64,000 nucleotides of DNA, from positions 62,001 to 126,000 of the forward strand of contig NZ_FRCH01000006.1 in the NCBI RefSeq assembly GCF_900142825.1, read 5' to 3'. Shown here in pieces: positions 36,096 through 46,029 of this stretch. This DNA is from Rhodanobacter sp. OK091 (GTDB lineage: Bacteria > Pseudomonadota > Gammaproteobacteria > Xanthomonadales > Rhodanobacteraceae). The stretch's first letter is position 1. Each line of letters opens with the position of its first letter. The notes under the pieces are model-generated. The model made no database searches. It had not been told where the DNA came from and worked only from the letters and a program-made list of their open reading frames with translations. Both the position numbers and the translations under genes were made by a program.

Positions 36096-39000
36096 TCAGC
36101 GCTGCAGCCACACGCGCATCATCGACGCCAGCTTGTCGATGTCGATCGGTTTGGACAGATAATCGCTGGCGCCCATCTCCAGGCACTTCTCGCGATCGCC
36201 GAGCATCGCCTTGGCGGTCAGCGCGATGATGGGCAGGTCGGCGAAATGCGGTTGGGCGCGGATGGCGCGGATGGTTTCGTAGCCATCCATGCCCGGCATC
36301 ATGATGTCCATCAGCACCAGTTCCGGCACTTCGTCGTCGGCCAGCACCTTCAGCGCCTTGTAGCCGTCCTGCGCCATGTTCACCTGCAGCCCCCAGCCGC
36401 GCATCACCTTGGACAGCGCGAACAGGTTGCGCATGTCGTCATCCACCAGCAGCACGCGACGGCCGGCGAGTTCGCCCTTCGCCGCGGATCCGGCGGCGCT
36501 CCGGCGCGGCGCCTGCTGGATGCTGTGCAGGAACAGGCTGACCTCGTCGAGCAGACGTTCGGTGGAACGCGCGCCTTTGACCACGATGGCGTCGGTGTAC
36601 TGGCGCAACTTCAGGTTTTCCTCGCGGCTGAGGTCGCGGCCGGAATACACCACCACAGGCGGCACGCCACGGGCAGTCTCCGCCAGGCGCTCCAGCAATT
36701 CGAGTCCGGACATGCCGGGCAGGCCCAGGTCGAGCACGACGCAGTCGTAAGCCGTGCCGGTGATCTTCTCCAGCGCCTCCTCCGCCGAACCGGCTTCGTC
36801 GATCTGCACGTTGTCGCTGCGCAGCATGATGTGCACGGCGGTGCGCGAGTCGGCATCGTCGTCCACGATCAGCAGGTGGCGTTGCTGCCCGGCGGCGAAA
36901 TGCAGCAGGCGCTCCAGCGCGAGACCGATCGATTCGCGGCTGACCGGCTTGATCAGGAAGCCCACTGCGCCGCGCTCCAGCCCCCGCGTGCCGCCGTCGT
37001 CGACCGAGATGAAGTGGACCGGGATCGCGCGCGTGGCGTCGTCGGCCTTGAGCTGGTCGAGTACGCTCCAGCCGTCCATGACCGGCAGCGAGATATCCAG
37101 CAGGATGCCGGTGGGATGATGTTCACGCGCCAGTTGCAGCCCCGATTCGCCGTCGCCGGCGGCCAGCGCGCGATAGCCTTTGCGATGGATCATGTCGATC
37201 AGGATGCGCGCAAAGGCGGGGTCGTCCTCGATCACCAGAATCGTGGTCTGGCCCGGCAGCAGCGAGGTGCGATCATCATCGATCGGCTCCGGCAGCAGAT
37301 ACGGCGACACGGCCTGGCTGAGCCGGGTCTTGCTGGCGCGCGGCAGATCCTCGGCGAAGTCGGATGCCGCCGGCGCCTCCGGCGGCGTCTCCGGCAGCAG
37401 CAGCGTAAAGCAGCTGCCGCGGCCACTCTCGCTGCGCAGCACGATGTCGCCGCCGAGCAGTTGGGTCATCCGCCGCGAGATCGCCAGGCCTAGCCCGGTG
37501 CCGCCGAACTGGCGGCTGGTGCCGGCGTCCACCTGTTCGAACGCGTTGAAGACGCGCTGGAACTTGTCCGGCGGAATGCCGATGCCGGTATCGCTCACCG
37601 TGATGGCGATCAGCGGCTGGCCCAGCAGTATTTCCGGAATGTCGGTGTCGCTGTCGGGGCGGCCGATGCGAAGGCTCACCGCGCCCTTGGCGGTGAACTT
37701 GAACGCGTTGCTGATCAGGTTGTTGGCGACCTGTTCGAGCTTGCTGCCGTCGGTGCGCAGGACGGCCGGCAGGCCGGGGTCGATGTCCAGCGTGAAGCCC
37801 AGGCCCTTTTCCTCCGCCACATGCGCAAACGTGCGCCGCAGCCGCCGCAGCAGATCGGGCAGCGCCAGGTCGTCGATCACCAGCTCCATCTTGCCGGCCT
37901 CGACCTTGGACAGGTCGAGGATGTCGTTGATCAGGCGCAGCAGGCTGTTGCCGGCGTCGTGGATGATCCGCGCCGATTCGATCTGCTCGTCGTCGAGGTT
38001 GCCGGTCTCGTTGTCGGCCAGGTTGCGCGACAGGATCAGCAGGCTGTTCAGCGGTGTGCGCAGTTCATGCGACATGTTCGCCAGGAACTCGGACTTGTAC
38101 TGGCTGGCGCGTGCCAGTTCGGCCGCCTTGTCGGCGGTTTCCTGCTGCAGTTCCTCCAGCACATATTTCTGCCGGTTCAGGCTCTCTGTCTTCTCGCGCA
38201 ACTCCTGGTTGGACGCCTGCAGCTCTTCGGCCTGCACACGCAACTCCTCTTCGGAGGCGATCAGCCGTTCGGACTGCTCTTCCAGTTCGGCGGTTTTCGC
38301 CTGCAGCGCCTCGTTGTTGTCGCGCAGCACTTCCTTCTGCTGGCGCATCACCAGCTCGGATACGCGCAGGTCGTCGGCCTGTTCCTGCGTCTGCAGCAGC
38401 AAGTCGTGCGTGCTGACGGCGCGGTTGAGGTTTTCCAGGGTCAACGCCACGATCGGCAGCAGCTCATCCAGCAGCCGTTTCTGCAACGGACTGAGCGGCA
38501 CGAAACCGGCCAGTTCCAGCACGCCGATCAAGGTGTCGCGGTAGAGCACCGGCAGGATCGAGACGTTGCGTGGCAACGCCTCGCCGGTGCCCGAATCGAT
38601 GTGCAGGTAATTTTCCGGCACGTCGTCGAGCATGATGGCTTTGCGTTCGATCGCGCACTGGCCCACCAGTCCTTCGCCGGGCATGTACTGGTCCGCCGTG
38701 CGGTTGTTCAGGCGCAGGCCGTAGCTGCCCAGCAGGTCGAGGCGATGGCGCGTGTCGTCGAATGAATAAAACAGACCCACGCCGGCCCCGCACAGTGGCA
38801 CCAGTTCGCTGGCCAGCCATTGTGCGAATTCCTTGTGCGTGGTGGCTTGCAGCAGCACGTGCGAGACGTCCGACACGCGGGATCTGATCCAGGTCTGCGC
38901 CTCGGTATCCAGCGACATCTGTTTGAACACCTGCAGCGCGCGGGCAATTTCGCCGACCTCGTCACGGCGATCGAGCCGGCGGATCTCGAAATCGTGGTCG

Positions 39001-39743
39001 CGATTCGCCAGTCGCGTCATCAGGTCGGTAAGACGACGCAATGGCCGGCTGACCAGCTTCGAGGTCAGCCTGATCACCACGATGCCGAGCAGGATACCGA
39101 GCAGTATCGCAATCGTGTTGATCACCTTGGCGGTGAACAGGGCGCTATCGAGTTGCCGGTTGCGCACCGTCAGCAGCTGATTTTCCTCGGCGATCATCTG
39201 ATTGATGGCGGCGTGCAGGTCGTCGCTGCGCACCGTGCGGTGTTCCAGATAGTTCGACTGGATGCGCTGCAGTTCCAGCGCCATCGCTGCCGTATCGGCG
39301 ACCTTCCGTTGGGCGATTGGGTCGATCGCGTTGACCGTTATCTCCCGCTGCCACTGCGCCGCCATCTTTTCCAGCGAATCGATGCGTAACTGCTGCAGCG
39401 GGTTGTCAGTGGTCATCTGACGCAGATGGGCGATACGTTCATGCAGGTCGCTGATGCCGCTGTCGAACATGGCCCGCTGGTCGGCGCGCTGGGTCAGCAT
39501 GTAGCCGCGCGCACCGAGCTGACTGGTCTGCAGCGCATGCTGCACTTGGTCAAGTTCCAGCAGCACCTGATAGGTGTGCGTCGTCCACTGCCGATTGCCT
39601 TCCTGTTGACGCAGCGAGTTCAAGGTGACCAGGCTGGTCACCAGGAACAGACCCAGCAACAGGCCGATCGCCAGCATCATCTTGCGCTGCAGCGGCTGAT
39701 CGGCCAGCCATGAATTCTTTTTCGGGCGGGTAGATGGCTGCAT
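36096..39743 (-). CDS. Hybrid sensor histidine kinase with three receiver domains
   Basis: A 1215-aa inner-membrane kinase. A first membrane segment (about residues 22-45) and a second (about 188-212) flank a periplasmic four-helix sensor of CHASE3 type (TYQVLLELDQVQHALQTSQL). HAMP, GAF (about 290-440) and a long coiled coil (450-545) follow. HisKA has FLANMSHELRTPLN, and HATPase has NAFKFTAKGAV and GTGLGLAIS. Three receivers come next, with acceptors in GILLDISLPVMDG, CVVLDLGLPGMSG and LVLMDIMMPGMDG. The start is ATG 39743 or a GTG three codons upstream. It is coupled to CheR and a GGDEF regulator downstream. Confidence 0.93.
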   Translation of the reverse strand: MQPSTRPKKNSWLADQPLQRKMMLAIGLLLGLFLVTSLVTLNSLRQQEGNRQWTTHTYQVLLELDQVQHALQTSQLGARGYMLTQRADQRAMFDSGISDLHERIAHLRQMTTDNPLQQLRIDSLEKMAAQWQREITVNAIDPIAQRKVADTAAMALELQRIQSNYLEHRTVRSDDLHAAINQMIAEENQLLTVRNRQLDSALFTAKVINTIAILLGILLGIVVIRLTSKLVSRPLRRLTDLMTRLANRDHDFEIRRLDRRDEVGEIARALQVFKQMSLDTEAQTWIRSRVSDVSHVLLQATTHKEFAQWLASELVPLCGAGVGLFYSFDDTRHRLDLLGSYGLRLNNRTADQYMPGEGLVGQCAIERKAIMLDDVPENYLHIDSGTGEALPRNVSILPVLYRDTLIGVLELAGFVPLSPLQKRLLDELLPIVALTLENLNRAVSTHDLLLQTQEQADDLRVSELVMRQQKEVLRDNNEALQAKTAELEEQSERLIASEEELRVQAEELQASNQELREKTESLNRQKYVLEELQQETADKAAELARASQYKSEFLANMSHELRTPLNSLLILSRNLADNETGNLDDEQIESARIIHDAGNSLLRLINDILDLSKVEAGKMELVIDDLALPDLLRRLRRTFAHVAEEKGLGFTLDIDPGLPAVLRTDGSKLEQVANNLISNAFKFTAKGAVSLRIGRPDSDTDIPEILLGQPLIAITVSDTGIGIPPDKFQRVFNAFEQVDAGTSRQFGGTGLGLAISRRMTQLLGGDIVLRSESGRGSCFTLLLPETPPEAPAASDFAEDLPRASKTRLSQAVSPYLLPEPIDDDRTSLLPGQTTILVIEDDPAFARILIDMIHRKGYRALAAGDGESGLQLAREHHPTGILLDISLPVMDGWSVLDQLKADDATRAIPVHFISVDDGGTRGLERGAVGFLIKPVSRESIGLALERLLHFAAGQQRHLLIVDDDADSRTAVHIMLRSDNVQIDEAGSAEEALEKITGTAYDCVVLDLGLPGMSGLELLERLAETARGVPPVVVYSGRDLSREENLKLRQYTDAIVVKGARSTERLLDEVSLFLHSIQQAPRRSAAGSAAKGELAGRRVLLVDDDMRNLFALSKVMRGWGLQVNMAQDGYKALKVLADDEVPELVLMDIMMPGMDGYETIRAIRAQPHFADLPIIALTAKAMLGDREKCLEMGASDYLSKPIDIDKLASMMRVWLQR

Positions 39744-39857
39744 GGGGATCACGGCGGTTCGGTAGGCGTTCTGTTCTGCGATCAGCGGATCGGCGATCGG
39801 GCCTTTAACAGAGTAGCCGGTGCCGGCGCCGAACCATAGCCGGCCGCACGCCGCGGC

Positions 39858-40784
39858 TCAGCGGCGACCGAACCGTTGCAACCACTGCTGCCATGGCCGG
39901 CACGGGATGATAGAACCGCGCCGCAGCGCGACGGCCAGCAAGGCCAACGTGCACAGCAAGCACAGACCCAGCGCGATCACCGACGCCTCGGCGCCGAAGA
40001 TGCCACCGCTGAGCCAGTCCGGGCCGGTGCGGGTGGACACCAGCCAGCCGTCGGTTTTGAGCCCCGAGACGGGAATGCCGTAGATCGTGCCCTGGGCAAA
40101 GTTCCATGCCGCATGCACGCCCATGCAAATCGGCAGCGAGCGGGTCACGTGATACAGCATGCCAAACAGCAGGCCGGCCTCGATCGCAATGGCAGCCGAA
40201 CTCCACAACGTGGCACCGGGATTGGCGATGTGCACCGCACCGAAGAACAGTGCCGAAATCAGCAGTGCCCACCAGGTGCCCAAGCCTTCCTCGACGATGC
40301 GGAACAGCACGCCGCGGAAGAGGATTTCCTCTCCAATGCCGGCACCCAGTCCCACCATCAGCAGGGCCGGTACCCATGGCGCGTCCGGGTTGCTGCCGGT
40401 GACGTGATAACTGCCGAGCAAATACAGCATGCCGACCACCGTGCTGAATAGCAGCAGGCCAATGGCCGTGCCGGCGGCGCCGTCCGGTAGCAGCCGAAGA
40501 GGTGTCAGTTCGGTGACCGCGCGGCGTTCCACGAAACGCACCAGCAGCAGATAAGCGAGCAGCGACGGCACGGCGCGCATCAGGAACTGCACCAAGCCGA
40601 AGCTGACGGATGCGGCATCCTTGTTGTGCCAGCCCAGTAGGTGCAGCAAGGAACCAAACGTCAGGCCCAGCACCGTGGATAGCGCCACGAAGATTACGAT
40701 CCGCGCCAGTGGCGAGAACAGCAGCCAGCGCTGCCGGGCCGAGGCACCGCGCGGCGTGGTGAAGGCGATGGCCTGGTCGTGCAT
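39858..40784 (-). CDS. CPBP-family intramembrane glutamic protease
   Basis: A 308-aa multi-spanning membrane protein. The Abi/CPBP motifs are present: motif 1 is GIGEEILFRGVLF (EExxxR) and motif 2 has FGAVHIANP. A later helix carries MGVHAAWNF. These match Rce1-like intramembrane proteases, which in bacteria may process peptides or act in immunity. It lies between the kinase operon and prfC on the same strand, with gaps of about 50-110 bases. Confidence 0.9.
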   Translation of the reverse strand: MHDQAIAFTTPRGASARQRWLLFSPLARIVIFVALSTVLGLTFGSLLHLLGWHNKDAASVSFGLVQFLMRAVPSLLAYLLLVRFVERRAVTELTPLRLLPDGAAGTAIGLLLFSTVVGMLYLLGSYHVTGSNPDAPWVPALLMVGLGAGIGEEILFRGVLFRIVEEGLGTWWALLISALFFGAVHIANPGATLWSSAAIAIEAGLLFGMLYHVTRSLPICMGVHAAWNFAQGTIYGIPVSGLKTDGWLVSTRTGPDWLSGGIFGAEASVIALGLCLLCTLALLAVALRRGSIIPCRPWQQWLQRFGRR

Positions 40785-40835
40785 GTGTGATCCCCCGGTA
40801 AAGGTTCGCGCGTTAGCAGTGGTGTTGCGGTACTG

Positions 40836-42437
<1,602 letters not shown>

Positions 42438-42570
42438 GGATAGCGGTTCGACGGGAGCGCGAACCGGCAATTGTAGCGTGGATCGGGCGGTGAGCTCGGG
42501 GTGGGCTGGATGGGGTGTCGGCTATCGGCCAACAACGGCCGGTCGGCTATCTCATGTGCATGCCGCAAAG

Positions 42571-42588
42571 CGGCCATTCAAATGGCCG
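42571..42588 (-). terminator. Hairpin between cassette array and prfC
   Basis: CGGCCATT-CA-AATGGCCG is a perfect 8-bp stem just beyond the last attC. It may block read-through from the array into prfC. On the minus strand only a short CTTT follows. Confidence 0.4.
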
Positions 42589-42592
42589 GGAT

Positions 42593-42649
42593 GCATAACG
42601 CTGGAGTTAAGCGGCGGCGAAGCCGTCCGCCTTGAGCGAGTGGTTAGGG
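42593..42649 (-). repeat. attC site of cassette 12
   Basis: 57 bp; outer ends GCATAAC and GTTAGGG. It is the last attC of the array, next to prfC, and its R' side is diverged (GTTATGC on the minus strand). Confidence 0.88.
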
Positions 42650-42886
42650 TTCGCCGCGTTGTGAAGCAAGCCAGGTGACATTGAATGGTACTTCGCGGCG
42701 TGCCGTTTCCAAGCTGTCGTATAGCGATGGGTTGCCGCCAAGAGAGGCCCAGCCATCGATCTCCGCAAGCTCATTTTTGAAGTAATACTCTTCAACATAA
42801 CTGTAGGACCCATCGGGCTGGCGAACGATATTCACTCGTCGCTTGCGATCTTTTGAATAGAACGTTTCGACAACCTCAGTCCGCAT
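42644..42886 (-). CDS. Cassette 12: hypothetical 80-aa protein
   Basis: Starts MRTEVVETFYSKDRKRRVNI; the stop lies inside its attC. It is a small soluble protein with alternating strands (RVNIVRQPDGSYSYVEEYYF) that recalls small beta-sheet proteins found in other integron arrays. Function unknown. Confidence 0.7.
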   Translation of the reverse strand: MRTEVVETFYSKDRKRRVNIVRQPDGSYSYVEEYYFKNELAEIDGWASLGGNPSLYDSLETARREVPFNVTWLASQRGEP

Positions 42887-42891
42887 ATGCG

Positions 42892-42947
42892 CCCTAACGC
42901 CGGAATTAAGCGGCGGCGGCGCCGTCCGCTTGGATGACTGGTTAGGG
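42892..42947 (-). repeat. attC site of cassette 11
   Basis: 56 bp, CCCTAAC to GTTAGGG, with CGGCGGCGGC / GCCGTCCGC arms. The cassette 11 stop codon lies within its 5' end. Confidence 0.9.
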
Positions 42948-43202
42948 CTGCGCCACGTGCTCAACCCAAATGGACGAACCCGGATGATGCTCTTCGATGG
43001 TGTCGATTGCGTCAACCAAGCCCGGACCTCGCAAAGGGACTGCTCGGACGAAGTCGGTGACTTGGAGCCCTTGGGTGCGTAAATCGGCCATCTCAGAAGG
43101 CGAGAGGACGCCAGCGTTGACCCAAAGCGGAGACGGTAGGCGACCACCGCAAGCTTTGATGAGTTGATCGTAGCCTTGTCTTGTAAGAGCGAAATGCGGC
43201 AT
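42942..43202 (-). CDS. Cassette 11: hypothetical 86-aa protein
   Basis: Starts MPHFALTRQGYDQLIKACGG. Soluble, with no recognised motif; an LSPSEMADLRTQGLQVTDFV segment suggests a helix-strand domain. Its stop lies in the attC. Confidence 0.65.
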   Translation of the reverse strand: MPHFALTRQGYDQLIKACGGRLPSPLWVNAGVLSPSEMADLRTQGLQVTDFVRAVPLRGPGLVDAIDTIEEHHPGSSIWVEHVAQP

Positions 43203-43207
43203 TTGAG

Positions 43208-43302
43208 CCCTAACGCCTAAGCTAAGCGGCCGCGCGGGCCGCAATGTGTGATTTTCGCGAGGAGATTACTCCCGCACGGTCCGCTTGAGCGCATAGTTAG
43301 GC
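43208..43302 (-). repeat. attC site of cassette 10, long variant
   Basis: 95 bp instead of about 57. It keeps CCCTAAC and GTTAGGC ends and a CCGCTTGAGC arm, but has an extended terminal loop around GGCCGCGCGGGCC and TGTGTGATTTTCGCGAGG. Confidence 0.85.
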
Positions 43303-43575
43303 TGCTCTTGAAGGATGATTGGTCGGAACAATTGCCCTAGGCACTTCGGACATTGGACGAAGTGGCATTGCCAAAGCTCGATCGACTAGTTCCTCGTCTG
43401 TCATCGGATCGAGACACTCCACAACAAGTCGATATGCGCCTATTGGATCAGGGCAGCCAGCGCAGAAGTTGGACATAGTTGCCTCTACGGTTGCCTGAGT
43501 GAGCCCGTGCTGCCTTGGATGGCTCATTACAGTCAGCAGCTCTAACAAGGCCTCCTTGCTCAATTTCCGTCTCAC
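43297..43575 (-). CDS. Cassette 10: hypothetical 92-aa protein
   Basis: GTG start (RRKLSKEALLELLTVMSHPR) preceded by GAGGTGAAG. It contains NFCAGCPDPIGAYRLVVECL, with paired cysteines, and an acidic helix MTDEELVDRAL. Family not recognised; the fold looks helical. Its stop lies in the attC. Confidence 0.65.
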   Translation of the reverse strand: MRRKLSKEALLELLTVMSHPRQHGLTQATVEATMSNFCAGCPDPIGAYRLVVECLDPMTDEELVDRALAMPLRPMSEVPRAIVPTNHPSRAA

Positions 43576-43653
43576 TACTTCACCTCATCGACAAGCGCGA
43601 CCATCGCGGTAATTGAGAAACGAGAATGTGTGCCCGAAATGAAGCTGTGGAAA

Positions 43654-43700
43654 GCCTAACGCCTGAAATAAGCCGCGTCGGCTTGATTGAATTGTTAGGC
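43654..43700 (-). repeat. attC site of cassette 9, short variant
   Basis: 47 bp, GCCTAAC to GTTAGGC, with AAGCCG-CGT-CGGCTT arms. It is the most compact site and differs in its arms from the other sites, suggesting a different source. Confidence 0.9.
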
Positions 43701-43982
43701 ACGTGTTGCCCCCGATGCAGCGGTCTCTAGTGCTCGAATGAAAGGGCGAACGTTTGCGTGGGCTTGCACCCACTGAATACCCAAGAACTCAGACACCGAT
43801 GCAGCGCCAAGCAAGGGCACAAGTGAGCCAGTCTTAGCCGCTCGCAGCAATTCGTGTGAAGCGTACATTACTTGCTCTGTTACGGACGAGGCGGACTCAC
43901 CCATCTCGGCGTCCCACTCCTTTTGGATTGCGGAAGTGAGTTTGCCTGCCGCAAGTTCAAGTGATGTGCGCGATCGAGTCAC
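43695..43982 (-). CDS. Cassette 9: hypothetical 95-aa protein
   Basis: GTG start (TRSRTSLELAAGKLTSAIQK). A predominantly helical, soluble protein with no recognised motif. Its stop lies within attC. Confidence 0.6.
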   Translation of the reverse strand: MTRSRTSLELAAGKLTSAIQKEWDAEMGESASSVTEQVMYASHELLRAAKTGSLVPLLGAASVSEFLGIQWVQAHANVRPFIRALETAASGATRA

Positions 43983-43989
43983 GGATGGT

Positions 43990-44046
43990 GCCTAACGCTG
44001 GAATTGAGCGGCGGCGCAGCCGTCCGCCTCGAATGAGATGTTAGAC
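43990..44046 (-). repeat. attC site of cassette 8
   Basis: 57 bp, GCCTAAC to GTTAGAC; standard arms GCGGCGGC / GCCGTCCGC. Confidence 0.92.
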
Positions 44047-44262
44047 GCCATTTGCGCCAAAGTGATTGTAGAGGCCTATGGCAAGAAGCGCGATGACCAG
44101 CGCAATGGCGCCAATCGTCTCTACGTCGAATTTAGAACGGGAGAAGCGCTCTCGGAGAGGCTTGAATAGCAACAGCGGCAGAGTGACGACCAGCCCTGCA
44201 ACAAGACAGACAAGGCCGAATCCCAAACCAAACTTAGTCCAATCCCAGAATGCGTGAAGCAT
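44041..44262 (-). CDS. Cassette 8: small two-helix membrane protein
   Basis: 73 aa with two membrane segments (FGLGFGLVCLVAGLVVTLPLLLF and IGAIALVIALLAIGLYNHFG) separated by a basic loop (KPLRERFSRSK). Function unknown. Confidence 0.7.
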   Translation of the reverse strand: MLHAFWDWTKFGLGFGLVCLVAGLVVTLPLLLFKPLRERFSRSKFDVETIGAIALVIALLAIGLYNHFGANGV

Positions 44263-44270
44263 GTTTTGGC

Positions 44271-44330
44271 GCCTAACGCTGGAGTTAAGCGGCGCGCGGT
44301 ACGCGCGTCCGCTTGGACGAATAGTTAGGC
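44271..44330 (-). repeat. attC site of cassette 7
   Basis: 60 bp, GCCTAAC to GTTAGGC; the arm and loop vary (GCGCGCGGTACGCGCG). Confidence 0.92.
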
Positions 44331-44609
44331 ACTACCGTGAGGATTGAACTCTAGGAGTTCGTGCACTAACCGAGGAGACATTACAGCACCACAACTCGAA
44401 CAGATGCCATCAGGCGCTTCTGCGCCACAGCCGGGGCAAAAGAAGCTACCAAGCCTCAGTACGGTACGTGCTGCTGGTGACGAGACGCGGGCGGCGACTT
44501 GTTCAAGCTGCGCACGGATGGAGCGACTGAAGAGTGCGCCGCTTTGTGTGCATTGAAGCTCGCCAGCTCCTGATTCGGTGAGCGTGCTTGAACAGTATGG
44601 GCAGTGCAT
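44325..44609 (-). CDS. Cassette 7: zinc-ribbon protein
   Basis: 94 aa. It has three CxxC pairs: CPYC near the start, CPGC (FFCPGCGAEAP) and CSSC (GICSSCGAV); the last two form a double-ribbon-like pair. It probably binds zinc. The middle helix (RAQLEQVAARVSSPAARTVL) may mediate interaction. No known family assigned. Confidence 0.72.
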   Translation of the reverse strand: MHCPYCSSTLTESGAGELQCTQSGALFSRSIRAQLEQVAARVSSPAARTVLRLGSFFCPGCGAEAPDGICSSCGAVMSPRLVHELLEFNPHGSA

Positions 44610-44612
44610 AAG

Positions 44613-44669
44613 GCCTAACGCTGGAGTTGAGCGGCGGCGGAGCCGTCCGCCTTGAACGAGATGTTAGGC
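44613..44669 (-). repeat. attC site of cassette 6
   Basis: 57 bp, GCCTAAC to GTTAGGC, standard arms. The cassette 6 reading frame crosses the whole site before stopping. Confidence 0.93.
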
Positions 44670-45067
44670 ACCGCTGCCACAGCCCGTCTGCGGATGGGCA
44701 CGAGTACGAGGAGAATGGCGTTAAGCAGCAACGGAATGGGATGCTGGACTCCGCCAAGCCAGGCCATTATCAGGACGGCAATTGAGATACCAGCTGGCAC
44801 TGCGACGGGCCACCAGCGGATATCGTCTTTGAGCCAAACGCGATAGGCGCCAAGCGAATACAAGGCGCCGAGGATGAGGCCTAAGCCAGCATCCAAAGGT
44901 GACGTTGTTAGAAGGACGATGCCGCTGACAACATTTGCGAATGCCGAGTAAGCCATAAGCCCGAATACCGCCATCGTCAACTTGCGTTCACGGGACTCCA
45001 GCGTGCGGCGACGATTACGCATGGCGATGTCAGCGCGGCGGCTATTTGCTTCTTCCGTTTCACCCAT
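44615..45067 (-). CDS. Cassette 6: four-helix membrane protein reading through its attC
   Basis: 150 aa. After a basic N-terminus (RRADIAMRNRRRTLESRERK), about four membrane segments follow (LTMAVFGLMAYSAFANVVSG onwards). The last 17 or so residues (VPNISFKADGSAAAQLQR) are encoded by the attC itself, a common feature of integron cassette genes with no close stop. Function unknown. Confidence 0.75.
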   Translation of the reverse strand: MGETEEANSRRADIAMRNRRRTLESRERKLTMAVFGLMAYSAFANVVSGIVLLTTSPLDAGLGLILGALYSLGAYRVWLKDDIRWWPVAVPAGISIAVLIMAWLGGVQHPIPLLLNAILLVLVPIRRRAVAAVPNISFKADGSAAAQLQR

Positions 45068-45086
45068 AATGGATCTCCCCTGAGGC

Positions 45087-45143
45087 GTCTAACGCTGGAA
45101 TTAAGCGGCGGCGAAGCCGTCCGCCTTGAACGAATTGTTAGGC
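45087..45143 (-). repeat. attC site of cassette 5
   Basis: 57 bp, GTCTAAC to GTTAGGC; standard arms. Confidence 0.92.
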
Positions 45144-45156
45144 ACAAATACTGACA

Positions 45157-45612
45157 CTAATTGAGCGCCATAGTGGATGCTTCGACCTGCCGTTTGGTGG
45201 CGAGTGGCTGCATAGAGGGGTTTAGAGGATAGCGACTACCGTCAAAGCGCAGCAGCACATTGCCGCGCCCCTTGGAGTAGACGATTAGGGTTTTCCAACC
45301 GTGGGAAGCTTCTGGCGAAACCCGGATTGGGGTTTGTGCCACCGTACTGCGTGAGGTCAGCTCGAACTTGCCGTGAACTTGCCTAAAGACAAGCAAGGTG
45401 CAGCCGCCCGAACCACACCAATTTGGGCCCGACAGAAGAACTAGCGCGTCAGAGCTGCGGTCGCCGCTTAGATCGACGATGGAATGGCGGAAGGCTTGAT
45501 TCTCAGCGCCGCCAGTAAACGTGTGCACGGCCACAGTCAACGCTGAAGGTGTTGCCTGTCCGACCACGGCAAGTGGAAACAGAGTGCAGGCTATAGCGAC
45601 TATACGTTTCAT
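45157..45612 (-). CDS. Cassette 5: exported hypothetical protein
   Basis: 151 aa with a signal peptide (MKRIVAIACTLFPLAVVGQA) and a mature domain containing a CGSGGC cysteine pair and repeated strands (TLLVFRQVHGKFELTSRST). Probably periplasmic. Family not recognised. Confidence 0.72.
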   Translation of the reverse strand: MKRIVAIACTLFPLAVVGQATPSALTVAVHTFTGGAENQAFRHSIVDLSGDRSSDALVLLSGPNWCGSGGCTLLVFRQVHGKFELTSRSTVAQTPIRVSPEASHGWKTLIVYSKGRGNVLLRFDGSRYPLNPSMQPLATKRQVEASTMALN

Positions 45613-45632
45613 TTGAGGAGAGGCCTGCTTGC

Positions 45633-45689
45633 GCCTAACGCCGGAGTTGAGCGGCGGCAGGGCCGTCCGCCTCGAACGAGATGTTAGGC
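45633..45689 (-). repeat. attC site of cassette 4
   Basis: 57 bp, GCCTAAC to GTTAGGC; standard arms. Confidence 0.92.
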
Positions 45690-45690
45690 A

Positions 45691-45951
45691 TCAGTACTCG
45701 CCAAATTCGTTGCGAGTGATGTCGTCTTTAGCTTGATTGAAGAGCGTCTCGCTAATGTCTATGCCGGATTGGCTCTTTGCGTCGGAGACAACATCGGAGC
45801 CTGCCGAGAATGAGCGGCCAACACCATGGCCTTCTTTTGATACAAAGAGACGAAGCTCTCCTGTTTGAGTGATGCGAAAAAGACTGAGCTCATAGCTCGA
45901 CCCGTTTACAGAAAACTGCTCTTGCCGAACGGGCGTCATATCGGTCTGCAT
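45691..45951 (-). CDS. Cassette 4: hypothetical 86-aa protein
   Basis: Starts MQTDMTPVRQEQFSVNGSSY. ATG 45951 has GGAG seven bases upstream, which decides against a TTG four codons earlier. It has a compact beta-rich start and a helical end (SETLFNQAKDDITRNEFGEY). No recognised family. Confidence 0.68.
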   Translation of the reverse strand: MQTDMTPVRQEQFSVNGSSYELSLFRITQTGELRLFVSKEGHGVGRSFSAGSDVVSDAKSQSGIDISETLFNQAKDDITRNEFGEY

Positions 45952-45967
45952 AAAATTCTCCAATGAT

Positions 45968-46024
45968 GCCTAACGCTGGAATTGAGCGGCGGCAGAGCCG
46001 TCCGCCTCGAATGTGATGTTAGGC
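45968..46024 (-). repeat. attC site of cassette 3
   Basis: 57 bp, GCCTAAC to GTTAGGC; standard arms. Confidence 0.92.
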
Positions 46025-46029
46025 TGCCG

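Noticed and set aside
42644-43147. Longer 167-codon version of the cassette 12 gene extending upstream
   Set aside because: The extension crosses an attC site and antisense-like sequence; the internal ATG at 42886 gives the normal one-gene-per-cassette layout.
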